Shown: piece after piece, positions 12,716 to 24,071 of the stretch
How the letters are laid out: each line of letters opens with the position of its first letter
Position numbering within the stretch: position 1 is the first letter of the stretch
Position numbers and translations under genes: made by a program
The notes under the pieces: generated by a model
What the model saw: only the letters and a program-made list of their open reading frames with translations
Databases searched by the model: none
Told to the model about the DNA's origin: nothing
Assembly (NCBI GenBank): GCA_030267565.1
Contig: BRXU01000001.1
Span: 8,504,501-8,568,500, forward strand
Source of the DNA: Pleodorina starrii
Lineage: Eukaryota; Chlorophyta; Chlorophyceae; Chlamydomonadales; Volvocaceae
DNA length: 64,000 bases
Direction: 5' to 3'

Positions 12716-12971
12716 GAATGGCTTGAGTTGCCGATGAGGCGCTACTATGCTTCTGTCGCTGCTGCGTCTATCGTTGCTGCTCTTGCTGTCGCTGCGTCTG
12801 TTGCTGCTGCTGTTTCCGTTGTTGCAGCGTCCGCCTGCCATCGCTGCGTCTGTTGTTGCTGCTTGGACAGCTAGCCGGCACCGCCTCCATCGCTATGGCT
12901 GCTCTCCATTTCCCCTGTTGTTGTTGTTGTTGCTGTTGTTGTTGTTGTTGTTGTTGCTGCTGCTGCGACCC

Positions 12972-14935
12972 CTACTCCTGCGTTGTATCGTTGCTTGGCA
13001 GCTCCAGGGCCATTTCGAACCATGGGTCGCGCCCGTGTACGACATCCGAGGGCCCCAGCAGCCGGAAGCCCGCCTTCTCGTACAGTCCAATCTGCGGGCG
13101 GGCGGGCGGGCGGGGGCAGCAGGAGCAGCAAGTGAGGATGCTGGCCACCAACGCCCCTCCTCCGGTGCCCTTCTACCGCCCTCTGCATCCGGACAAGCCC
13201 GAACAGTGCGAGCCTTCTCGCCTCTTTCGCCGCCCAACCCCACCCTCTCCCGCTCCCGCCCCCGTTTCTGCGCCCACTCCCGCAGACCCTGATACCCATT
13301 CTGCCACATGGTCGACCCCCGCGGACTGCCGCTCCATCCCCACCCTCCACGGCCCGCGGCCCTGTCCCCTCCCCTTGGTCCCTAACCCCGCGGTCCCCTT
13401 CAGCCCCGCCCACCCCCCAATCCACCCACCCACCCCCCCAACCGCTGTATAACCGGCCGGCTCACCAGGTCCTGCTTGCAAATCAATCGAACCGCGCGAA
13501 GGTTCGGCGTCGTGGCTTGGACATACAACACGTAGGCCCTTAGCAGCCGCGTGGCCAGGCCCTTTCTCCGCAACGCCGCCTCCACCACAACTGCGGCAGC
13601 CGCCGGGTTGGGGTCGAGTCGGGTCGGGGAGCATCAACGATCGGAGATCGTGGCACAGGGTGTAACCCCACAACCTAAGACGACAGGCAGGCAGGCAGGC
13701 AGGCAGCGGCAGCAGCGACAACGGCGCAGCTAGGCCGGCGGTGGTGGAGAAACGGGGCGGTGACGGAAAAAGCCGGGGAGGGTCGGGGTACGGCGGCGCA
13801 CACGGTGCGGACCGCGAAGGGGAAACGCGGCGGCGGGCGATGACGGTACGGCGCCGACACTGGCGCGGGCACCTCATGTTGGGGGCAGCATGCCACAGAG
13901 AAAACCGCGTGGTGTTGTGTCTGTGTGTCTGTGTGTGTGGGGTGTGGGGGGGTCGCCGCGATGGCGCCGGAGCGGCCGCGGAGCAGGTACAGCCGTCGGC
14001 CAGAAGGTGTGGATGATGCTGGGAGGGAGACGGGCGCGGCGCGGAGCTATCCCCGGCGGGAGAGGACGTGAGGGGTTGGCGGCCGCCCGGCGGCCTGGAG
14101 TCGTGCCGGGCGTCGCTGCCACACGCGGACGCACAGGTGTGGCGTGCGTGAAGCCGGGCCCTAGCGGCCGGGGCCCGCTCCAGGGATTCGCCGAGGATCT
14201 GTGTCCACCGTAACACCCAAGGCTGGGGCCCCAAGCCAAACGTGTGCTGAGCGTTAATTTGTGGCGAAGGGCTGCCGCAGCATCGCGCCTGCGCAGCGGG
14301 CCGTCGCCCGCATGCCTAGAACGCTGGCTCGTCCAGTTGCTCGTCCAACTGTTGCTGCCGGCCCATGCATGGTCAGATCCTGGGCCAAGGAACGCACGCC
14401 TGCCCAGGTTCTTCCAAAACATCTCCCCCGAAAGGAAGGTCGGCGCAAGCGTGGGGTGGAGGGGGGGTTCTGCTGCCGTGCAGCGCGCCGGGCAATGCGC
14501 GCTCGCCCAGTTCAGGTTGGGAGACGGAGGCGCCCGCCCAAACGCCCAGCGCCTCCCCCATGGGGCCCTCCCAGTCCCCAGCCTATAAGAATTACCCGAG
14601 TGAATACAGAGGAGCGAGCCTTCCGGGTCATGCGTCGCCATAGAGTCGTGCGTCAGCCGCCCCGCGTTGGTGCACGTGCCGCAAACGTATCCCACGACCT
14701 CGGGGTCTGCCCCGCCGTCACGATAATTCATAGCCACCATGAACGCGTTCGAAGCATTCCGGATCCGAAAGCCAAGCTTATCCAGCGTGGCTGCCTCGTC
14801 CTCCGGGTACGAAGCAGACTCTAGTGCGTGAATACGATCGAGATGCTCTGGCTGCACAGGACCAAAGAATATTGAACTTCCCAACTGTTGGTATTCGCTT
14901 GCAACGCTGGCTTCTTGCCCGGGAACGGAAGACAT
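12972..14935 (-). CDS. AANAT: arylalkylamine (serotonin-type) N-acetyltransferase, GNAT fold
   Basis: Transfers an acetyl group from acetyl-CoA to an aromatic amine; in algae and animals this family feeds melatonin synthesis. Exons on the minus strand: 14935-14596, 13590-13466, 13091-12972, joined in phases 1 and 0, giving 194 residues, close to the usual AANAT length. Order of motifs: FFGPVQPEHLDRIHALESASYPEDEA (N-terminal GNAT region), VVGYVCGTCTNAGRLTHDSM, CIHSVVVEAALRRKGLATRL (the acetyl-CoA binding loop R-R-K-G-L-A), ICKQDLIGLYEKAGFRLLGP and then HGRDPWFEMALEL, the Tyr-containing C-terminal motif of the family. I start at MSSVPGQEAS (14935). The frame stays open upstream, and an in-frame ATG at 15094 would add 53 mostly basic/hydrophobic residues. 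Divergent from ALB3. Confidence 0.9.
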
Positions 14936-15202
14936 GTTCTTTGGTTTTACGGGTATAACTTGGAGTGAAAAACACTGCTTGTCATAAGGTAACCATATCG
15001 CGTAAACTGCACGAACGAAAGTGGAAAATTGAAGGAAACATTTGTGGCAAGCCAATAGGGGCCTTATGGAGCTCTTGTCTGTGAATTTTCTCATGCCTTC
15101 CAAATTTTCTTCCGCCACATTTGCCTTCTCCACACGTCTGCTTCCACCAGACTTTTCTGCTACTACATACACGCGTAGCTGGGCCAAAGAGCCACATACA
15201 AA
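14936..15202. promoter_or_regulatory. short divergent promoter region shared by AANAT (-) and ALB3 (+)
   Basis: Only 267 bp separate the two start codons. The stretch is much less GC-rich than the flanking exons. Two head-to-head genes this close must share promoter space unless their leaders overlap. No clear TATA box was identified. Confidence 0.5.
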
Positions 15203-18200
15203 ATGGCTCTGGCAATGAAGCAGGCTGCTTCGGCCCTTGGCGTCAGGTGTGCACAGCTAGCCTTGGCAGCCCCAGCCTTCCTTTTGTACACGCATAATTC
15301 TATCTGGGCCGTGCAGGAAGACGTGCCAGCCGCTGCTCCCGCCTCGGCCCAGCGTGCGTCGTCCAGGAACGGGTGCGTCTTGGCGCGCCCAATGGCCCCG
15401 CTCTGCCGATATAAAAAACAGAACTTACATGGAGCATGGTGTTGTAGGCTTCGGATCTGGATCGCGGCGTGCGGCTGTCTGCGTCAAGGCCAGCCTGTTG
15501 GACCCCAGCACCGCAGCCAGGTAGTTGGCGTCGGCGGGGGCGTCATATGCCTCGGCTCCTTCTGCCGCTGGACCGACTATTTTTCTGAGCGCTAATCTTC
15601 AATGCTATTTCTCCGCGCAGCACAATTGAGGCCGTGCACCATGCCCAGAACCTCTATACCGTGGCGGATGGAGGTCCAATCGACGTACTGGCGGATTTCT
15701 TCACGACCGTGCTGCGGGTGCGTACAGCTCTGTCGTTGCGATGCCGCCGTTATGATAGCTCTCGATTCTCGCCAAGCACACGGTTGACGCGGCGCTGACG
15801 ACATGACGCCTCACGCAGACGCTGGACGATGGGCTGGAGAAGGCGCACGTCCCATACTCGTATGGCTTCGCCATCATTGCCCTGACTGTTCTGGTCAAAC
15901 TGGCGACGTTTCCGCTGTCCCAGAAGCAGGTGCGGCCCCCGGGCAAGGGCGGTCTGCGGCGTGGGCCTCACGTTGCGACGCGACCTGGGACACGCGCTGG
16001 AAATGCCGCCTCGCGGGGTCTGTCACAACGAACCGCACTCCTGGGGTACGCTAGCTGAGCGCAGCAGGCTGGACGACCCCGCGCATGTACAATTCCGCGC
16101 ACGGACCTCCGCAACCTTAACAACCCCGACGCCTCACTTTCCGCGGGCCGCCGCGCGCTCTCCTTCATCCCTCTCCCCCCGGAACAGTCCAACCGTCCCC
16201 ACCGCCACAGTCCTTCCCCTGCGCCATGGCGCGCACCCTCCCAACACCACAATCCCGCCCCCGCCCCAAACTCGCAAACGTTACGGAAACGAACGCACAA
16301 CGGCACAAGTACCAGCCCACCAACCCACAAACTTGACGGCCAATGTACGTTGGCAAAAACGCAGGTGGAGTCGACCCTGTCACTCCAGGCGCTGCAGCCT
16401 CGCGTCAAGGAGCTGCAGGCAAAGCACGCGGACGACCCGGAGACGCTCCAATTGGAGACGGCTCGCATGTACAAGGAGGCCGGGGTGAACCCGCTGGCTG
16501 GCTGCCTGCCCACGCTGGCCACCATCCCCGTCTTCATCGGCCTCTACAACGCGCTCAGCAACGCCGCCAAGGCGGGGCTGCTCACGGAGGGCTTCTTCTG
16601 GATCCCTTCGCTCAGCGGACCGACCACCATTGTGAGTTGTTACGGCCTAAAAGGACAGTGTGTCGGTGCAGCGCAGCACAGCGCCTGCCCGGGCTGGCCC
16701 CGGCTGCGCAGTCGGGAGTTGGGACGGCGCGGGTCTGGTCGGCCAGCAGCAACCGAGCACGAGTTTGCAGCCGCAGCGCTGCAATGCGGGGCCGCGCGGC
16801 GCCGGGAGCGGGGTTGGGTCGGATCGCTCTTTCCATCGGTTTGCTGACGACGGTAGCGGTGTCGGCTGCTGCAGCTGTGTGGGCACCCCGTGGGCACTGC
16901 AGCAGTACCGTTGGCTGCCCGACTGGGCTCCCCGGGGCGAAGAGGCGGCGGGGGCACGGCAGCCTGGGGAGAGAGCAGAGCTCAACATGGGGGAATCGGG
17001 GTGGGGGCCAGAATGCGGGGCGGGGTGTCCCATCCATTTGTGGATCGGGTTTTGCATGGGTGGGGTAGTGACGATCTTGGGAAAGGGGGGGGGGCGGGGT
17101 CGGCGGCGGGGCTATGACGGATGCAAGGTTGATGGCGCGGGGGCCGACTTGCGGGCTCAAGGGGCCCGGGGCGTGCGAGGGCGCGCGTTTCACCCGGGTC
17201 GCGCAGTCTCATCCGCCCTGACTGCTCTGAGCCCCCAGGGTGCGGGCGCTCTGCCTTCTGGCCGCCGCCGCCGCCGCCGGCCGGTGATTTGTAACTGTCC
17301 TATATCACTCCCGTTGTGTGCTCCTTGTTCCCCTCGGGAGCCCAAAATATGACCCTTCTGTGCTCTTTCCTCCTCCTCTCCCTCACCGCTGTCCCTCAGG
17401 GCGGCGGCCTGGAGTGGCTGTTCCCTTTCCAGGACGGCCATCCGCCGGTGGGCTGGGCCAACGCGGCGGCCTACCTGGTGATGCCGGTGCTGCTGGTGGC
17501 CTCGCAGTACGCCTCCCAGAAGATCATCTCGACCACGCAAAACAGCAACGACCCGGCGCAGCAGCAGTCGCAGGCCATTCTCAAGTTCCTGCCGCTCATG
17601 ATTGGTGAGCCGCGGAGGGAGGCGAGGGGCGAGGGAGGGAGAAATGGGGGCAGAGCCGCACTGGGGATGTGGGCTGGGCTGGGAAGGTACTGTGAAGCGA
17701 GTAGAGGGAAGGGGCGGAGTTTGGGGGGAGAGGGAAACGGTAAGAGATGAGGGAAGGGGAGAGGTGGGTGCAGCGGGGTTGCGATACGGCAGGGGAGGAG
17801 GGGAGGAGAGTTGATGAAGAAGCGTTGGCGGTGTTCGATGCGCGGGTCGGTTTCGGGAATGCGGGCGTAGGCTTGTGAAGGAGGACGGGCGGGTGGAATG
17901 AAGCGCGAAGGGTTCGGGTGCCGGTGGTTCGGGTGTGTATGGAAAGAACAGGGGTTGCGTTTTTGCCGAGAAACCCTCGGCAGTGTCCGGGCGGTTAGCG
18001 GCTGCGGGGTTTCACTTGCTTGTACCATGGGAGGACCGGCCCAGTACAAACAAGGAAACTGCGGATGGCAGCCTCTCTCCCCGTGCACATCGTCGTGTGG
18101 CCGTTGAGCGCAATGGCTGGCGCGGCGCGGCGTCTGGGTGGCGGCGGGCGGGCGAGAGCCGCAGCGAAAATTCCTCCGGGCCTGGCCTTGTGGCTCGCTG

Positions 18201-19813
18201 TCTCTCATTACTAGGGGAGCAGTAGCAGCTTCTCTCCACTGCTGGGGGACAGCAGCAGCGGCGGAGCCACGGACTGGCCGTGCATGTAGCCCTGCTATGG
18301 GTGGCTTGGAGGGCTTGCACCTTGGCGCTGCGAGGTGGGGCTTCAGCACGCCTTAGTTCGTGGCTTGGTGCGCCTGCCATTGCAGATGCCGTCCTGCATC
18401 TTACGAAGTCCCTAGCCGGATTGGCGCGGGGAATGGAGGCTCGCCGGACGGGACGGGTGGTTGACTGGACTGGGACCGGGTTTGGCTCTGTGCGGCGATT
18501 GACGCCACTCCCCTGTCCCCGTTGGCACGCAGCGAGCTCCGTTTACGAGGTCCCGACCCCTTTTCCCTGCGCGCCTGTCCGCAGGTTGGTTCTCGCTGAA
18601 CGTGCCGTCGGGCCTGACCCTCTACTGGTTCGTGAACAACCTCCTGTCTACCGCGCAGCAGCTGTACCTGAAGGCAACCGTCAAGGTGGGCGGAAAAGGG
18701 AGGGGCTGAGTTGCATAGCCGGGCACGGCGGTGCGGCACCATGCCAGAGGGAGGATTGAAGGCTTATATTCCTCTGCGGGTCAGGATTGCGCACCGACGA
18801 GAGCGCAGTAACGGGAAGGGAAGGCCGCAACGAGAGCGCGGTTTCTCGGGGCTGTGGCAGGGCGTGTAGCCTCCGGGCCGTGTAGCCGCATACCCCCAGG
18901 CAGCTCTGCTCGCTCTTCCGGTACCTGACTATTGCGGCCGAGCGTGGCGAGATGCGGTAACCCGCAGCCCGCTCCCTGAAGTCGACGACGTGGGCACCGC
19001 CTTCACACTCACGGAGGACGATGATGACGCAATCGTGCAGCATTGCCCCCCGGGGCCATCTTGTGCGGTGCACTTAAAGGCCGTTTTTGACCCCTGGTTG
19101 TGGTTTCTGTGCGATGCAGGTTAACGTCCCCGAGGCGATTAAGGCGCCGGTGGCCTCCACCGCGGGGGGCACCGTCGTGAAGCCCAAGGAGGAGCGGGTC
19201 AAGAAGGTTTCAGGTGGGAACGGGGAGAAGGGGCGAGGGCGACGGCTGGCGGCGCCGTGCTGCCAGGTACAGCGGGATGGCACTGCGGCCCGCCGAGAGC
19301 GTGTGCCGTTACCCACAGCTGCGAGTGAAGCCGGACCGTGACGTCCTGGTCTGGGTTCACCCCTCTGCCTTGTAGAGCCGCGGCGCTAACAGAAAGCATT
19401 GCTTTGTGAAGCGTGGGTTATTAGGGTGAAGATTGTCCCTTGTTGGGTCCCTTGCATACCATCTCTCGCGCTGCTCGAAAGCGCCCGAACCCTTGTGCGC
19501 TTTCTTGGTCACAACAGGCAAGGAGCTGGGCTCCCGCAAGAAGCGGCGGAGCGAGTCTGACGAGGACGAGGACGATCTGCAGGTGGAGGTTGTGTCGACC
19601 AGCGCATCCAGCTCCGGAACCTCCAACGGCGCTGCCGCCAACGGCAACGGCTCGTCGTCGTCGTCGTCGGCACGCAAGGGCGAGAAGTTCCGCGCGCTCA
19701 AGGCGCGTGAGGCGGCGGCCAAGGCTGCCATGGCGGCTTCATCGCCCACGCCTGTCAACGCCAACGTCGGCGGGGGTTCCGAATCGGAGTCCAATGGCAC
19801 CGGGTCGGCATGA
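15203..19813 (+). CDS. ALB3: ALB3 thylakoid membrane insertase (YidC/Oxa1/Alb3 family)
   Basis: Inserts light-harvesting and photosystem proteins into thylakoids, working with cpSRP54/cpSRP43. Exons: 15203-15353, 15448-15520, 15621-15717, 15819-15929, 16365-16631, 17400-17604, 18585-18685, 19120-19213, 19518-19813; all phases agree, giving 464 residues. The N-terminus (MALAMKQAASALGVRCAQLA) looks like a plastid transit peptide. The 60KD_IMP domain follows: YGFAIIALTVLVKLATFPLS, QALQPRVKELQAKHADDPET, AGVNPLAGCLPTLATIPVFI, WLFPFQDGHPPVGWANAAAY and GWFSLNVPSGLTLYWFVNNL, with about five membrane segments. The C-terminal tail is stromal and basic/acidic (KPKEERVKKVSGKELGSRKK, ESDEDEDDLQ, ARKGEKFRALKAREAAAKAA), like the tails that bind cpSRP43 and ribosomes. 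Chlamydomonas has two Alb3 paralogues; I cannot say which this is. Confidence 0.95.
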
Positions 19814-20774
19814 ACTCGTGGGATTAGCACGTCATCAGAGTGCCATGGAAGAGCGGAGCGGCGTGTTGGTGTGGTGGACTGAAAGTTGACCGACGAGGAG
19901 CCCGGGAAAATACCGGACAGGGCCGAGCGCGGGGGAGCGGGTCTCAGTTAATGGGCAGGGGCCGTTCAGTGCGAGATACAGGGCAAAGGGCTGGGCACAT
20001 GGCTCGGATTTACTCATGGATGTAGTTGACAAGGGGCATTAAAGTTTAGGCTAGCGCTGGCGGGTAAGAAGTCGCGGTGCGACGGAAGCAAGGAGCGGGT
20101 GGGCAGCGGCGCATGTGGCAGAGAAAGGATGAGATGGGTTGGCTGGCCGCGGTGTTGCGGCGTCCACAGCCCCCCGCCCGGAACTAGAACGAGTTGCAAA
20201 ATGGATACCGGGATTGTGGGTGCAGGAGCTGCAGGACATGCAACGCTAATTATCATTGCGATGGTGTGCGTACTTATTGCGAGAGCGTCTCATGTGCAGT
20301 ACCATGTGTACGGTAGCTGGATTCGTGTTTTGTAACGGACAATTGGGCCGCTGCGGCCCGCCGCTGCTGTTTGTCGCTCGTGGTTTCATGCTTACGAGAG
20401 AGGTTTTGAGATTCATGTTGGTGGAGGCAAGCTGCCAGTGCTGAGGGAGGAGAGATCCGTGTCATGTGCAAAATCCAAGGACGTTCGTCGCCGGTCGGTT
20501 GGACCTGTTACTTCTGTGCCAACTCTACGTGCTAACATTATTTGACCATATACCTCCATTGTAATTGTGAATACATCAGACTTCCATACACAGTAGTTTG
20601 ACAGTAACTTCGATACAAACTGCTCTTCAATAGTCCGATCCTTGTAGAACCCTCTTGCCAGGTAGAAGGTGATTGATACGTGTTGATTTAGCAGTTTCAC
20701 TGGAGAGCAGAGGAGGATAGCTGCTGGATGGCGGACCCAGCGGCCCCGGTACGTAGTTCGTCGTTTTGTTGGCG
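19814..20774 (+). other. ALB3 3' UTR and intergenic stretch
   Basis: From the ALB3 stop to the next gene, with the TGTAA at 20331. Beyond that (20340-20774) the sequence is AT-richer and probably holds the promoter of the MORN-repeat gene. No coding exon seen. Confidence 0.5.
20331..20335 (+). terminator. ALB3: TGTAA polyadenylation signal, ALB3
   Basis: First TGTAA after the ALB3 stop (GTGTTTTGTAACGGAC), about 520 nt downstream. Confidence 0.65.
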
Positions 20775-22369
20775 ATGTCCCACTTAGATTGTGAAGGTCA
20801 AATGGCATCTGATATGCCTGCGTCCCGTTGCGGTAAAGGCGTTAGGATAGCCTCCTATCTGGACATGCAATCGTTAGCCCGGGCGACTAGCAATAATCGT
20901 TCCCCCACCCGCATACTGCTCGCACCAGGGTCACATAGAGTTAGAAGGTTCCGGTAAATTCTACTACCCGTCGGGGGCCACGTACGAGGGGCAGTGGAAG
21001 CTTCTTAACCCGCCACCGCCACCGCCGGCAGAGGAGCCGAAGGAGGTGAAGAAGAAGAAGGTTAAGGATGAGCCTCCGCCCCCGCCTGTGGAGCCGCCAA
21101 AGCGCGTGCGGCATGGGAAAGGTGCGACCTGACCACCTTGTCCGTGCGGGTGCCGTTACACCCTCCCTACTCGAGCGGAAGCGGCGGCGCAGCGGGGCGA
21201 CCGCGGAGGAGCTTGGTGCGAGTGGTGTATGCAATCATGTCGTCCCTGGATTCGGTCCTGGCGGTGCAGCCGAGGTCCACATTCTCAGTTAGGCGCCGCG
21301 TCTGCGGCAAGGGCGGCGCCGCCAGCGGCTGCGTTCCACGCTCTTCCGATCCCAGGGGACGCGCGCGCTCATCTCCGCAGCGCATCTACCGCCTGGTCGG
21401 CATGCCTTGCAAGGAACACGCGCCTTCCTTGCCTGCCCCCGCAGGCGTGTACCGGGAGGGCGACTACAAGTACGAGGGGGAGTTCGTGGAGGACGTGATG
21501 CAGGGGCAGGGCACCTTCACATACGCCAGCGGGTCAAAGTACGTGGGCGAGTGGAAGGCGAACAAGTACCACGGAAAGGTGCGCCGCGCCTCTCGCGACG
21601 CTGCCTGGCTGGCAGGCGGCACATGCGGCCGGGCGGGCTGGGCCCTGAGCGGAAGAGCGGGCGGGCAGGCGAGCGCGGTTGCCTGCTGCCGGCGCCTGGC
21701 AGCTTTGATCAGGGGAAAGGAAGGGCGGGTCTCCGGAGAGGCGGACCGGGTCGGGGTAGCACGCGGCTGGCTGAGCGGCTGGGCTCGCCGCTGGCTGGGC
21801 AACGGTACTGCGAAGGGGCGGCCGCTCCGGCGGCAGCGGCTGCCCCGGATGCGCGCCGGGGGCGGTGTGCACAGCCATGAAGGGTGCCGGAGCCGTGGCT
21901 CTGCCCTCCAGGGCTGCGGCTGAGCTGGAGGGGGTGGGCCCACGGGGGTGGGCCCACGGCCTCGCGCTGCGGCGACCCGGGGATGGCTGGGTTTTGGGAG
22001 GACGTGGCGGGGCCTTGAAGGGGAGAGGAGGTTACCAAGCGGCCGAGTGGCCGGGAGGTCGGTGCGCTCCAGTGCTCGCGCGGGTGCTCGGGGCGGGCGT
22101 CGGCGCCACGCATGCGTTCGGAAATATATTCAGGAGGGGCACCCTTCCAGACTCGTCACCCTCGCCCCCGTCCCCGTCCCTGCCCTCTTGCCCCCCCCGT
22201 CCCCTTGTGCTGTCAGGGCGCCTACATCTGGCCCGACGGCCGGCGGTACGACGGCATGTGGGAGGAGAACCGCATGCACGGCCTGGGTGTGTTCACGGAC
22301 GCGTCGGGGCACAGATGGGAGGGGCAATTCTTCAACGGCAGTGGTCCGGGGCTGACCAGCCTGGTGTGA
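20775..22369 (+). CDS. small MORN-repeat protein (MORN2-like)
   Basis: MORN repeats bind membranes or scaffold cilia and cytoskeleton. Model: 20775-20832, 20939-21121, 21445-21578, 22217-22369 (about 175 residues). The last three exons are firm. MORN units: GKFYYPSGATYEGQW, GDYKYEGEFVEDVMQGQGTF, YASGSKYVGEWKANKYHGKG, YIWPDGRRYDGMWEENRMHG and FTDASGHRWEGQFFNGSGPG. The ending, where the last unit has a Trp-x-Gly and then a short Gly/Pro tail, resembles vertebrate MORN2. A Pro/Lys insert (PPPPPPAEEPKEVKKKKVKD, then PPPPPVEPPKR) interrupts the repeats after the first unit, and I do not know it from MORN2. The first exon (start 20775 or in-frame ATG 20803, donor CGTTGCG|GTAAAG) and the exon 2 acceptor (20938 or 20944) are uncertain. 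An axonemal or basal-body role is inference. Confidence 0.78.
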
Positions 22370-24071
22370 GGAGGCAGGCGGAGGGAGCTGGCGCAGGAGA
22401 AAGGGGAGGGCAACCCAGCAGCGGGGCGGCGCTGCGGGCGGGGGCGGGGTTCAGCCAGCCCGGTGCAGGAAAGCTGGTAGCGCTGCGGGCCGGAGGAGCG
22501 GAGGGAGGAGAGAGGGCTACGGGGGCGGGGGCTGGCGGAACGGCGGGAGGCCACTGGGATGGGCGAGTCGGAGGGCGCTGGTGGCCCTGCAGCCCCTGCA
22601 GGTTCTCTGTGGAGCGAGGCCGGGGTGTGGGGCTTGGGAGGGAGGCAGGGAGGGAGGGGGCAATGAAGGAGAACCAGGGGAAGGGGAAGGGGCAAGGAGT
22701 CGCACGGTGCAATCGTGGGACGGCAGGTGAGGTGGGCTGGGGGGAGCAAAATGGCAGGGGGAAAGGAGCGGGCGGGCGGGGCAGGGGCGCGCGGTGTAGC
22801 TACTAGCTAGGGCTTTCGGGTCGTTGGTGGGCGTGGCATGTGGCACCGCCCTCGGGCGCGGCGCGCGGTGCTCGCTGGCGGCGGACGTGTTTTGTTCTGC
22901 CGCTGCCGTCGGTCGCTACGGGGCCGGTGGCGGCAGTGCTGCGGGCGGCGGAGACGGCGGCGGCTTTGCTGGTTTCGGGGCGCGGATCTATCGGTGGTGG
23001 GACGAAGCAGGGCGTGGGCCCTGATTGGGTGGCATTGGAGGCACCCCCTCCAACGATGTGTGTGTGTGTGTGGACTGTTCTGCTGCGACGTTGCGTGCGG
23101 TATCTAGGTGGTTGTTTTGGTCAGGTGATAAGCGCCCCGGGGCGGAGGAACCTGGCCCAGGCCCCCCACACGGGGCTTCCAGGCCAGGGGTGGCTGACAG
23201 AGCTGAGGCGGCTGCGACAGGGCCCAAGCAGGGCAGGGCCGAGCGCATGGGCCTCAGCGGCAGCGGGGGGCGGTAGGGGAGCCTTGTTCGGGTAGCTTAT
23301 ACCCGTCGACTGTTGCGGATGATTGTGCCGTATGGTTAAAGGGGTAAATAGGAACGCGTTAGGCGCGCGGAATAACGTGACGTAACGTTACGTGACGCTG
23401 TCGCGCGGTCTCTGGATCGCATAGCGGTTCGGGTCCTGCATGCGTGTGCGCTTGCGTGCGTGCGGCCCTGGAATGTGCTTTGACTGTCGGGAGGTGGTTT
23501 TCGACCTTGTTCCCGGGATGTCTTGGTGGATGCTGTTGCGGCGAGGGCGTATGCGCTCCTTTTTGCGAAGTAAAAGGTGCAGGACGGAGGCCACCGTCCG
23601 AGATGTGCGTTGCGGGCTTGCGACATGTGGTTGCCGGGTTTTTTGTTGCAGCACGGTGACGACGACATGTACGGATACGGTTGGTTGGCCGGTTGGCTGT
23701 ACGCACGCAATGTGCAAAGGGCGAAAGGGGCACACCGAAAATTTTCGTCGCGCCAAGGCAGTGGATGTGTAACAAAGCAGAGAGCTGGCAGTTACTTTCT
23801 GCATCCAAAATCCCGACGCGAAACTCCAACCTTCGGGCCCAGAACCTCAACTGTAGCCTGCTGACAGGGTTCGATATTACCAAGCGTCTATTTATATAAA
23901 AATGTCACATATTAGATGCAAGACCGCAGATCGGCTATTCGCGACTCGCACAAACCTGAACGCGTGCCGCCCACTCTGGAGCGTTTTTGCGTGTGGCCCT
24001 CGCAACACATCGAATGTCAATCGATGGAAATTTCCGGCCCGCGCAAGGCCCGAGTCGAACGGTGGGCGGTG
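22370..24071 (+). other. 3' UTR of the MORN gene and intergenic stretch
   Basis: No supported exon. There is GC-rich low-complexity sequence to about 23300 and then a more balanced composition. TGTAA occurs at 23768 and again at 24151. A near-palindrome (ACGTGACGTAACGTTACGTG-like, about 23377-23396) is present. Confidence 0.4.
23768..23772 (+). terminator. TGTAA polyadenylation signal, MORN-repeat gene
   Basis: First TGTAA downstream of the stop at 22369 (GATGTGTAACAAAG). The resulting 3' UTR would be about 1.4 kb; 24151-24155 is an alternative. Confidence 0.4.

Larger units (their letters stand above)
10225..12971. other. convergent 3' regions of the 6592 gene (+) and AANAT (-)
   Basis: Two genes converge here. 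TGTAA occurs on the plus strand at 10510-10514 and again at 11084-11088, either of which could end the 6592 transcript. TTACA, the minus-strand signal, lies at 12679 and 12711. Long open frames exist (for example 10920-11750) but their codon use and composition do not look coding. A (CAACCAAC) run lies near 12140 and a GTT/GCT-rich microsatellite at about 12917-12964. Confidence 0.4.
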
